In this document: piece by piece, positions 1-7,173 of the stretch
Layout: every line of letters starts with the position of its first letter
Numbering within the stretch: position 1 is the stretch's first letter
From: CAZOKN01 sp964580525
Lineage (GTDB): Bacteria; Pseudomonadota; Alphaproteobacteria; Rickettsiales; UBA6187
Assembly: GCA_964580525.1 (NCBI GenBank)
Contig: CAZOKN010000041.1
Location: 1 to 16,439 of the forward strand
Direction of reading: 5' to 3'
DNA length: 16,439 nt
The notes under the pieces: model-generated
Seen by the model: the letters and a program-made list of their open reading frames with translations, nothing else
Databases searched by the model: none
What the model was told of the DNA's origin: nothing
Made by a program: the position numbers and the translations under genes

Positions 1-107
1 GTCCAATTGTAATGTAACATGCAGAAAATAAGGATAAAGAAATAACACAGGCGGAGGTTTTAGACCATCTTGTAAATGTAGAAAAAATAGACCTAGCCAG
101 AATTGCC

Positions 108-1685
108 GTGGTGACAGGCGAGCAGCGGGAATTAGATGATGTAAACCTGTTTGACCGCAATTGCCAGATTGATTATGTCATTACCGTTGAAGCCCTGAAA
201 GAGGGATGGGATTGCTCGTTTGCCTATGTATTTTGTTCGCTTGCCAATGTTCAATCAAAAACCGCTATTGAGCAATTGCTGGGTAGGGTTTTGCGAATGC
301 CTTACGCTAAGCGCAGAAAGCAGGATGAACTAAATAAAGCCTATGCTTTTGTAACTTCGCAAAGCTGGGGCAATACCGTTTCATTCCTACATGATAGGTT
401 GGTACACATGGGATTTGACCAGCAAGAAGCAGATAGTTCTATCGAGCAAACGTCTTTTGATTTCAAACATACACCAATGGCGTTTAGAGAGCCTGAACCT
501 TTAGTTTTCCAGATTGAAGAAAAACCAGATTTATCAGCTTTTGAGCAGGATAAAGTTTCTATTGAGAAAATTGAGAATGGCTTTGAAATAAAAGTTTCAG
601 GTATAATCAGTCCTGAAGTTGAGCAGCAGTTAGTAAAGATTATACCAAAAGAAAGAAAAGTAGAACTGCAAACCAGAGTTTCTGTTCATAATGCAACTAT
701 CAAAAAGAACAAATCTCCTTCTGAAAGAGGCGAAGTTATAAAGGTACCGCAATTATGTGTTTGGATTAATGGCGAGCTTGAACTTGTTGAAAAAGAAATG
801 CTGCTGGATGCCAAAGGCTGGAACTTATTAGATTTTCCCACGCGATTTAATCAAAGCGAATTTCAGTTATCAGATAACGGCAAAACATACGAAATTGATT
901 TATATGGTGACAGGTTAACGGAACGGCTAGTTGGAGAGATTAACCAGCTAAACCTTGATTTAGTAGATACTGGCTGGACTGCTGGCGAGCTTGCCAGATG
1001 GCTAAACAAAAAGCTACAACAGCCTGATATTAAATGGGAAGTTTTTCTTGAATACCTTCGCAAGGTTATAGTCTCTTTTGAAGAGGTTAATAAAATACCA
1101 CTTACTGCTCTTGTGCGTGCAAGGTTCTTACTGGCTAAATTCTTATTAAACAAAATTAACGCATTCAGGATTGAGGCATCTAATAACTGCTATCAGCAGA
1201 CCTTATTTGCTCCAACAGCAAAAGTTGAAACAAATTTTAACTATAATTTTTCATTCGATAAATACAGCTATTCGCCGAAAGATTCTTATAACGGTTCATA
1301 TCAATTCAGAAAACATTTATATAATTTGATTGGTGATTTAAAGAGCAAGGGTGAGGAATTTGAGTGCGCCAAAGCCATTGATGAAAATAAAGACGTAAAA
1401 TACTGGGTTCGCAATGTTGATAGACAGCTTAACTCCTTTTGGCTTCCTACATCAAAATACAAATTTTATCCTGATTTTATTGTAGAGCTAAATGATGGTA
1501 GAATATTGGTTATTGAATATAAGGGTGCAGACCGTTCCAGCAATGATGATAGTAAAGAAAAAGATAATATCGGTATGCTATGGGAAGAAAAGAGCGATGG
1601 CAAAGGTTTATTCTTAATGGTAGTATCAAAAGATGATATGCCAAGTATTCATAAGCAGATTGAAAATAAGATTGCTGTTATTTAA
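108..1685 (+). CDS. Type III restriction Res-like helicase/nuclease, C-terminal part (5' end broken)
   Basis: This is the C-terminal part of a type III restriction (Res) family protein, which couples an SF2 helicase to a nuclease that cuts DNA. Counting from the GTG at 108, helicase motif V-like ITVEALKEGWD lies at about residues 25-35 and motif VI QLLGRVLRMP at 56-65. A PD-(D/E)xK nuclease signature sits near the C terminus: PDF with D456, then E470-Y-K472. The first RecA lobe (Walker A and DEAH box) is absent. GTG 108 is only the first usable start. Family-like sequence continues in frame to the left (AENKDKEITQAEVLDHLVNV) and beyond a TAA at 15-17 (PIVM before it), so the real gene began outside the window and is interrupted. 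No modification (Mod) subunit is visible. The stop is 19 bp before the next gene. Family assignment is firm; activity is doubtful. Confidence 0.8.
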   Translation: MVTGEQRELDDVNLFDRNCQIDYVITVEALKEGWDCSFAYVFCSLANVQSKTAIEQLLGRVLRMPYAKRRKQDELNKAYAFVTSQSWGNTVSFLHDRLVHMGFDQQEADSSIEQTSFDFKHTPMAFREPEPLVFQIEEKPDLSAFEQDKVSIEKIENGFEIKVSGIISPEVEQQLVKIIPKERKVELQTRVSVHNATIKKNKSPSERGEVIKVPQLCVWINGELELVEKEMLLDAKGWNLLDFPTRFNQSEFQLSDNGKTYEIDLYGDRLTERLVGEINQLNLDLVDTGWTAGELARWLNKKLQQPDIKWEVFLEYLRKVIVSFEEVNKIPLTALVRARFLLAKFLLNKINAFRIEASNNCYQQTLFAPTAKVETNFNYNFSFDKYSYSPKDSYNGSYQFRKHLYNLIGDLKSKGEEFECAKAIDENKDVKYWVRNVDRQLNSFWLPTSKYKFYPDFIVELNDGRILVIEYKGADRSSNDDSKEKDNIGMLWEEKSDGKGLFLMVVSKDDMPSIHKQIENKIAVI

Positions 1686-1704
1686 ACTTTTTTAGATTCG
1701 GGCA

Positions 1705-3078
1705 ATGAGAAAACAACAAATATCAGTAATTGTAACGGATTTAGACAATACCATATTTAATTGGTTTGATATTTGGTATTATCCATTCAATGCTATGCTT
1801 AGTAAAATCGAAGAAATAAGCGGGATAAATAGAGAAAAATTAATTCCTGAAATAAAAGAAATTCATCAAAAATATGGTACAGCTGAATATGCTTTTTTGA
1901 TTCAGGAAATACCATCATTACAGAAATTACATCCCAATGAAGATTTGACTGTTATTTATGATGACGCAATACACGCCTTCAGCTCAGAAAGAAAAAAGCA
2001 TCTGAAGTTATACGAAGGAGTTAAAGATACCCTTTGGTTCTTGAAAAACAAGGGATGCTTAGTTGTAGCATATACAGAATCCATGGCGTATTATACCAAC
2101 TACAGAATCAGAAAATTAGAGCTTGATGGGTTAATTGACTGCCTGTACTCATCTCAAGACCACGTCTTATACAGGGATCGTGAAAGTATAAGAAAATACT
2201 CCGGAGAGGATTATAAACTAAAAAAAACAAAGCATAGGTTTACCCCTGCTGATGAAGCGAAGCCAAATCCAGAGCTTTTAAAAGATATAATAAAGGATAT
2301 AGATGGAAATATTAATGAATGTATCTACGTAGGGGATAGTTTGTTTAAAGACATTGCTATGGCTCAGGATGCCTGTATTACCGACGTACATGCTGAATAC
2401 GGAGTTGCTCACTTAACTAAAGAATACGAGTTACTAAAAAAGGTTACACACTGGAAAAAGGAAGACGTAGAACTAGAGGAAAAATCAAACGACAAAAAGA
2501 TTATTCCTAGCTATACATTAAAGTCTTTTAGCGAATTGCAGGATTTATTTGAGTACGTACCATTTAACAAAGCTAATCTTGAAAGGGTAGTTGATATCTG
2601 GAAAAAAACAGTCGATGTGCAACAGCACTTTAATGATATAGCCCTAAAAATAAGGTCTCTTGCTATAACTATATTGGGTGTTGCAATTGGCGCGTATGGA
2701 TTAAGAAATTTGCAAAATATTGAGCCATTCACAATATCGTCAGTCTCCTTTGCTCTTACATTGGCATGGATTGCCTTCTTCTTTATGGACAGATACCATT
2801 ACCACCCATTGTTACTAGGTGCTGTAAAACATGGAAAAATGATAGAAGACAAATATAAAAATTTACTTCCTGAGATAGGGTTAACAGATGCAATAAAAGA
2901 AGCAAGTCCGGTGAAATTTATATTTTGTTCATTGCACTCACAAAGTAAAATAAATATATTTTATACTATAGGTTTTGTTATTATATCCATGCCATGGATT
3001 GGATATAGTATTTGGAAGCCTTTTTGGGAAGTTTTACTAAAACCAAGCCTTATAGATATTATTTATAAATTTATATAA
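1705..3078 (+). CDS. HAD-family phosphatase fused to a C-terminal membrane module
   Basis: Residues 1-235 form a HAD-superfamily hydrolase domain, which uses an Asp nucleophile to remove phosphate. All four motifs are present: DLDNT with D12 and D14 (I), T124 in AYTES (II), K186 in KPNPE (III) and GDSLFKD with D211 and D216 (IV). The long segment between motifs I and II is a cap. Residues 280-457 are different: an amphipathic stretch (WKKTVDVQQHFNDIALKIRS) leads into predicted helices at about 317-337, 344-361 and 417-437, with a conserved-looking MDRYHYHPLLLGAVKHG after the second. A soluble phosphatase tethered to a membrane module is unusual, and the tail recalls small membrane domains that serve as effectors in bacterial defence. 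It follows the Res-like gene by 19 bp without a clear ribosome binding site, suggesting one transcript. The HAD domain is clear; the substrate and the defence role are unproven. Confidence 0.8.
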   Translation: MRKQQISVIVTDLDNTIFNWFDIWYYPFNAMLSKIEEISGINREKLIPEIKEIHQKYGTAEYAFLIQEIPSLQKLHPNEDLTVIYDDAIHAFSSERKKHLKLYEGVKDTLWFLKNKGCLVVAYTESMAYYTNYRIRKLELDGLIDCLYSSQDHVLYRDRESIRKYSGEDYKLKKTKHRFTPADEAKPNPELLKDIIKDIDGNINECIYVGDSLFKDIAMAQDACITDVHAEYGVAHLTKEYELLKKVTHWKKEDVELEEKSNDKKIIPSYTLKSFSELQDLFEYVPFNKANLERVVDIWKKTVDVQQHFNDIALKIRSLAITILGVAIGAYGLRNLQNIEPFTISSVSFALTLAWIAFFFMDRYHYHPLLLGAVKHGKMIEDKYKNLLPEIGLTDAIKEASPVKFIFCSLHSQSKINIFYTIGFVIISMPWIGYSIWKPFWEVLLKPSLIDIIYKFI

Positions 3079-3087
3079 AAATAATTC

Positions 3088-3107
3088 TGGGGGCATAATT
3101 GGGGGCA
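3088..3107. repeat. Direct repeat TGGGGGCA x2
   Basis: TGGGGGCA occurs at 3088-3095 and again at 3100-3107, a 12-bp period in an otherwise AT-rich gap, starting 10 bp after the HAD-membrane gene. Similar G-rich direct repeats are often seen beside integrase genes and attachment sites of integrated islands, where they may be arm-type binding sites. Here no integrase is visible, so a border role is inference. Confidence 0.4.
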
Positions 3108-3135
3108 GATTGCAAAATTACGCAGCTACTTGTAT

Positions 3136-3228
3136 TTATACATCAGCATCTTCATTTAAATAATCGAATCTCTTCGGGGCACCATCTTTGCTCTTGGCAG
3201 CCCTAGATTTATGCTTTTTATTATTAAA
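3136..3228 (-). pseudogene. Reverse-strand coding remnant, C-terminal end of an unknown protein
   Basis: On the minus strand an open frame of about 30 codons, without a start codon, ends at a TAA (3136-3138). It is bounded upstream by a TAA at 3229-3231. Its peptide (KHKSRAAKSK, then DGAPKRFDYLNEDADV) is hydrophilic and compositionally protein-like, unlike the random frames around it. It may be the 3' end of a gene whose body was lost, for example a target gene duplicated when an island integrated. I do not recognise the parent protein. Chance reading is possible. Confidence 0.25.
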
Positions 3229-3276
3229 TTAATAATACTTATAGGTTCGTAAAAGGGAAATTAATTAGATATACTC

Positions 3277-5541
3277 TTATTTTTTATCGTCTTCTTTTTT
3301 ATTTTTTTCTAAACCCAGAAGCTTTTTCTGAGCATCTTCTATAATTTTCATATGCTCGTGCTTAATATATTGCTGCTCACGCTCTGCAGCACCCATTGCG
3401 CTATTCATATTGTCATCATGCTGTTTAAACATGAGTTTTTGTTCTTCTATTAATTTCTTTTTTTTATCTTCAGCTCTTTTTTCCAAGTTCAGTAATTCAT
3501 TTTGATATTTTTCCAATAGCTGATGCTGTTCTTCTGCTAAAATCTTTTTACTATCAACAATTTTTTGTTCCATTCTTTGCCTGGCGTCTTCAATGATCAT
3601 TTCTTGCTCAGACATAACTTCGGAGTGTTTTTGTTGTGCCATTGAAATCAGCCTTTTTAATTCTTGGTGTTCCTCAATAGCCTTTTCGCTCAGTAAACCT
3701 TTTTTAATTTTAGCCTCATCCTCGCTAGCAGTCCTTAGAACTTCTTCAATTTCTTTTCTTTCTTCAGCTATCTGCTGTCTTCTAATTTTAACTTGCTGTA
3801 TAACTTCATCTAGGTCGCGTTTTTCTCTGTCCATTCTTCTTTTATGTTCTTCTTCCAGTTCTCTTTTTCTATCTTCTATATGTTGATTTAATTCTATAAC
3901 TTCTTGTTGTTTCAAACGTGTTAAATCCTGACGTTCTTTCATCAATTCTTCGCGTTTTTCTTGCGCCTGCTTACCCATTTCTATCATTTCCATTTTAGCC
4001 TGCATGCTGGCCAAACGCTTTTCCTGCTCTATCTTTTTCAAATTTTCATAAGACTCTTTTCCTATATCATACTTTCCTATTTCACGTTCGAGCTGTATTC
4101 GCGACCATTCTTCTTTCCTTTTGGTATTTTCAATTTGCTGAGTTATTTCTTCAACTTCTTTAAGACCACCTTTTATTATATCCTTATTCGCCTTCTCAAC
4201 ATCTTTTCGGACATTTTGGGTATCTTTATCAAGCTCCATTATATCGCGTCTGGCATTCTCAACCATATCACGCTGTTCTTTAAGCATAATTTGCTGATTT
4301 TCCTGCGCTTGTTCTTCTAACTGCATGATATTACGTTTTGTAACTACGATAATATCTTTTTGCTCTTTCTGCCTTCTTCTCCTGCTATCGGCTTCTCTCT
4401 TTTCCAAATTCATTGTTACTTGTTTAACTAAATCAAAGTGATCTGCTCTCATTTCTTTGTGTCGTTCTAACATTTTTTGTCTTAATGCTTCAACGTTCTG
4501 TCTGGTTTGTTCAACAAGCTCATTTTGTATTCTTTGCAGGTGCCTTTCTGCCTGCTGATCCATAAGAATTTTGGCCTGCTTAATAACCTCTCGCTGGCGA
4601 TTCATTATATTCCTATGGCTTTCCTGAGCAAAATGTTCGACTTCAATAATATCAATTTTAGCTTTGTTAGTTATGCTAACATGATCTGCTTCCATCTCTC
4701 GCAAATTCTGTTCAATAATTTTCTGCATATCGTTTTGCAGCTTTTTTACTTCTTCTATTTTTCCCTGTTTAATTAGAGTCTTACTTATCTCTAACTTTTC
4801 CTTCATGAAGATTTTATTTTCTTGTAACTTTCTATTATATTTACCTTCTATAAGTTTTTGTTTTTCTTTAGCCCCTTTTACAAGCGTTTCCAATTCTCGC
4901 TTTTCTTGAATAGCTAAAGATTGAAATTCCTGCTTTATTTCTTTTTCTTTGTTGTAGGCTTGACTCACCAAATCTTGCAGATCTGTTTTCATCCTTTTAA
5001 TTTGTTCGCTTTCAAGCTGTGTTTGTTTATCCTGTGCTTCCCTTGCTAACCTTGAAAGCTCTTCTTTTTCTTTCAAAGTCATGCGATACTGGCGTTCTTC
5101 CAGTTCCTGCTGTTTTTTCCACGCCATATTCATTAATTCATCAAGCCTGCGTTTTGCTATTACTTGACTATCTGCAGGCAATTCTTTTAATTTTTGTTCA
5201 GCCTGATCTTTTAATACATTTAGTTTGTAGCGCTTTTCCGCAAGATCCATTTCTTGAGAATGTTGTAATGCCAATTGTTCTTCTTTGGCATTATTAATCA
5301 TTTCATCAAGTTCACGTTTTTTTTCTTTGGCGAATTTTTCCTGTTCTTCTTTTATTTGGTTATGCTTCCTACGAACGCTATCTAAAAGTTCGCGCAGGTC
5401 TTTCTGTTTTTCTTCAACGTTTTTTTGTTGGATTCTTATTAATGCACCTTGGTCACTTGTAGCATCTTTGCTCAAGTCTGTGACGTTCTTATACTGTTTA
5501 TCACTAAAAACAGCTTTTTTATCTGGTAGCTCATCACCCAT
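3277..5541 (-). CDS. Large charged coiled-coil protein of unknown function
   Basis: The 754 residues are almost all Lys, Glu, Gln, Arg, Met and Leu, with no Cys and Pro only at two N-terminal places (residues 6 and 122). No signal peptide or membrane helix is visible. Such composition means a long, nearly continuous alpha-helical coiled coil. A motif LxxLxxx(A/V) recurs, with its first Leu at residues 49, 78, 107, 133, 162, 188 and 217. The spacings are mostly alternating 29 and 26 (sum 55, or five 11-residue turns), and similar motifs return near the C terminus (LDEVIQQV, IEEVLRTA, LKRLISMA). The middle part is richer in Arg, Asn and His. The start has AAGGGA 11 nt upstream. The gene lies 102 bp after ribD on the same strand and converges with the HAD gene. 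A filament, scaffold or spacer role would fit, but no family is recognised and low-complexity matches would mislead. Confidence 0.75.
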   Translation of the reverse strand: MGDELPDKKAVFSDKQYKNVTDLSKDATSDQGALIRIQQKNVEEKQKDLRELLDSVRRKHNQIKEEQEKFAKEKKRELDEMINNAKEEQLALQHSQEMDLAEKRYKLNVLKDQAEQKLKELPADSQVIAKRRLDELMNMAWKKQQELEERQYRMTLKEKEELSRLAREAQDKQTQLESEQIKRMKTDLQDLVSQAYNKEKEIKQEFQSLAIQEKRELETLVKGAKEKQKLIEGKYNRKLQENKIFMKEKLEISKTLIKQGKIEEVKKLQNDMQKIIEQNLREMEADHVSITNKAKIDIIEVEHFAQESHRNIMNRQREVIKQAKILMDQQAERHLQRIQNELVEQTRQNVEALRQKMLERHKEMRADHFDLVKQVTMNLEKREADSRRRRQKEQKDIIVVTKRNIMQLEEQAQENQQIMLKEQRDMVENARRDIMELDKDTQNVRKDVEKANKDIIKGGLKEVEEITQQIENTKRKEEWSRIQLEREIGKYDIGKESYENLKKIEQEKRLASMQAKMEMIEMGKQAQEKREELMKERQDLTRLKQQEVIELNQHIEDRKRELEEEHKRRMDREKRDLDEVIQQVKIRRQQIAEERKEIEEVLRTASEDEAKIKKGLLSEKAIEEHQELKRLISMAQQKHSEVMSEQEMIIEDARQRMEQKIVDSKKILAEEQHQLLEKYQNELLNLEKRAEDKKKKLIEEQKLMFKQHDDNMNSAMGAAEREQQYIKHEHMKIIEDAQKKLLGLEKNKKEDDKK

Positions 5542-5566
5542 AAACTTGGGTTTCCCTTAAGTAAAA

Positions 5567-5596
5567 TTAATACTTTAGAGAAAATTATATTATCAA
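5567..5596 (-). promoter_or_regulatory. Possible promoter of the coiled-coil gene
   Basis: On the minus strand TTGATA (5591-5596) and TATTAA (5567-5572) are separated by 18 bp, about 25 bp before the start codon. The region is very AT-rich, so chance matches are common. It would give the coiled-coil gene its own transcript apart from ribD. Confidence 0.3.
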
Positions 5597-5643
5597 AATA
5601 TTAATCTTTAGTTAACTTATTATATTTTAAGGATTTTTTGGCT

Positions 5644-6681
5644 TTATATGCGATATATTTCCAAGGTATCATTTCCCAGCTTTCTGGATACAACTTTACC
5701 TGGATTTATTGTAGATGTAATTTCTTCAATTCCAAGGCCTGATATGGCCGCAATACCGTCATTCCCAACGATTATAGGAGCTCTTATCCAAACTAATTCA
5801 TCTATTAATTTCTGCTCCAAAAACGACTGCAAAATCTTTTGACCACCTTCCACTAAAACCCTGGTCATTCCTTTTTCGGCCAACATTTGTAACATTTTAG
5901 CTAAATTTACTTGACCATTACTATCTTCTGCCTCAAATTGCCACACCGGCACATTTTCAGACGATTTCAACAGTTTACAATCTGGTGAAATTTTTCTTTT
6001 ACCTTGTAAAATAACCCTTATAGGACTTTCTTTTTCAAGACCAGGTAATCGGCATGTAAGTTCTGGATTATCACCTATAACAGTACCAGACCCAACAATT
6101 ATAGCATCATTTTGTGCTCTCAGTAGATGAGCATATCTTCTGGCTATATCGCCGGTAATCCACTTGCTATCACCTGTTTTTGTAGCAATTTTACCATCAA
6201 GACTGGTAGCAATTTTAACAGTTATATATGGTCTGTTATTTCTGTGTACGCTAAAAAATCCCGCATTTATCCTTTGAGATTCTTCTTCACACACGCCCAA
6301 CAAAACCTCAATTCCAGCTTCTTTAAGCTGTTTTATGCCACCACCATTCACTTTATGAAATTCATCTATTGTTGCAATAACTACTCTTTTTATACCAGCA
6401 GCAATTAATGCATCTGTACATGGCGATGTTTTGCCAATATGACAACAAGGTTCCAAAGTGACATATGCTGTTGCGCCTCTGGCGTTATCACCAGCTTTTT
6501 CTATAGCAATAGTTTCCGCATGCGGCCTGCCGCCTGGTGCCGTAATTCCAACAGATATAATTTGATTATTTTTGACAATAACGCAGCCTACGGCCGGGTT
6601 AGGACTAACATTGCCAACCGCTCTCTTTGCCAGAGCCAAAGCCAAATTCATGTAATTTATATCGGCTTGTGAATGGGTCAT
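5644..6681 (-). CDS. ribD: Bifunctional riboflavin biosynthesis protein RibD (deaminase/reductase)
   Basis: RibD carries out two consecutive steps of riboflavin synthesis: deamination of the pyrimidine ring, then NADPH-dependent reduction of the ribose side chain. The N-terminal zinc deaminase shows H54-A-E56 and the PCxxxGxxxPC-type site (C79 and C88 in LEPCCHIGKTSPC). The reductase domain starts near residue 147 (ITVKIATSLDGKIA, then KWITG) and has the late signature RVLVEGGQ. Length (345) is normal for the two-domain enzyme. The gene starts 21 bp after nrdR and probably shares the rpiB-glyA-nrdR transcript; no clear ribosome binding site precedes it. The usual alphaproteobacterial partners ribE, ribAB and ribH do not follow, and no FMN riboswitch is visible upstream, so regulation appears to be operon-level here. 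Confidence 0.97.
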   Translation of the reverse strand: MTHSQADINYMNLALALAKRAVGNVSPNPAVGCVIVKNNQIISVGITAPGGRPHAETIAIEKAGDNARGATAYVTLEPCCHIGKTSPCTDALIAAGIKRVVIATIDEFHKVNGGGIKQLKEAGIEVLLGVCEEESQRINAGFFSVHRNNRPYITVKIATSLDGKIATKTGDSKWITGDIARRYAHLLRAQNDAIIVGSGTVIGDNPELTCRLPGLEKESPIRVILQGKRKISPDCKLLKSSENVPVWQFEAEDSNGQVNLAKMLQMLAEKGMTRVLVEGGQKILQSFLEQKLIDELVWIRAPIIVGNDGIAAISGLGIEEITSTINPGKVVSRKLGNDTLEIYRI

Positions 6682-6702
6682 TAAATAACTTTGAAACTAA
6701 TA

Positions 6703-7170
6703 CTAGCTCTTCTTAGCAACTGTTTCGCCAATCTTCTTGGCAAATTCTTCAAAATCCTTTGGATCCCTGAATTCCCTGTAAACAGAAGCAAATCTGATAT
6801 ATGCAACAGGGTCTATCTGCGCTAAAACTTCCATTACAGCTTCGCCAATTTTATCGCTTTCAACTTCATTATCATAAGAGTTTTCAAGCTTTCTTATGAT
6901 ATTGTTAACAGCCATTTCGACCTGTTCAGGCGTGATTGGTCTTTTTCTAACTGCTATATCAATAGATTTAGCTAATTTCTCGCTATCAAAAGGTCTTTTC
7001 TTACCATCTCTTTTAACAACAATAAGCTCTTTCAATTGTACACGTTCAAAAGTTGTGAAGCGTGCATCACATTTTGTGCAGAAACGGCGCCTTCTGATAG
7101 AAGAACCTTCTTCAGAAGGACGCGAATCTTTTACTTGAGTATCTTCATTGCCGCAAAAAGGACATTTCAT
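6703..7170 (-). CDS. nrdR: Transcriptional repressor NrdR
   Basis: NrdR represses ribonucleotide reductase genes and senses ATP/dATP levels. The N-terminal zinc ribbon is intact: C3 and C6 (CPFC) with C31 and C34 (CTKC), including the basic RRRRF that contacts DNA. An ATP-cone domain spans about residues 49-139 (IVVKRDGKKRPFDSEKL onward) and ends in the typical YIRFASVYREFRD. Length 155 is standard. It starts 3 bp after the glyA stop, with AGGT about 7 nt before the ATG, indicating translational coupling to glyA. The glyA-nrdR-ribD order is a familiar alphaproteobacterial arrangement. No obvious NrdR box is seen in this window, so its targets lie elsewhere. Confidence 0.97.
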   Translation of the reverse strand: MKCPFCGNEDTQVKDSRPSEEGSSIRRRRFCTKCDARFTTFERVQLKELIVVKRDGKKRPFDSEKLAKSIDIAVRKRPITPEQVEMAVNNIIRKLENSYDNEVESDKIGEAVMEVLAQIDPVAYIRFASVYREFRDPKDFEEFAKKIGETVAKKS

Positions 7171-7173
7171 TGT

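Noticed and set aside
3961..4776. Phe/Leu-rich plus-strand frames resembling membrane proteins
   Set aside because: They are the complement of the Lys/Glu-rich coiled-coil gene; AAA, GAA and AAG codons read backward give Phe and Leu, which imitates membrane helices.
6682..6702. FMN riboswitch before ribD
   Set aside because: The gap to nrdR is only 21 bp, far too short for the conserved element.
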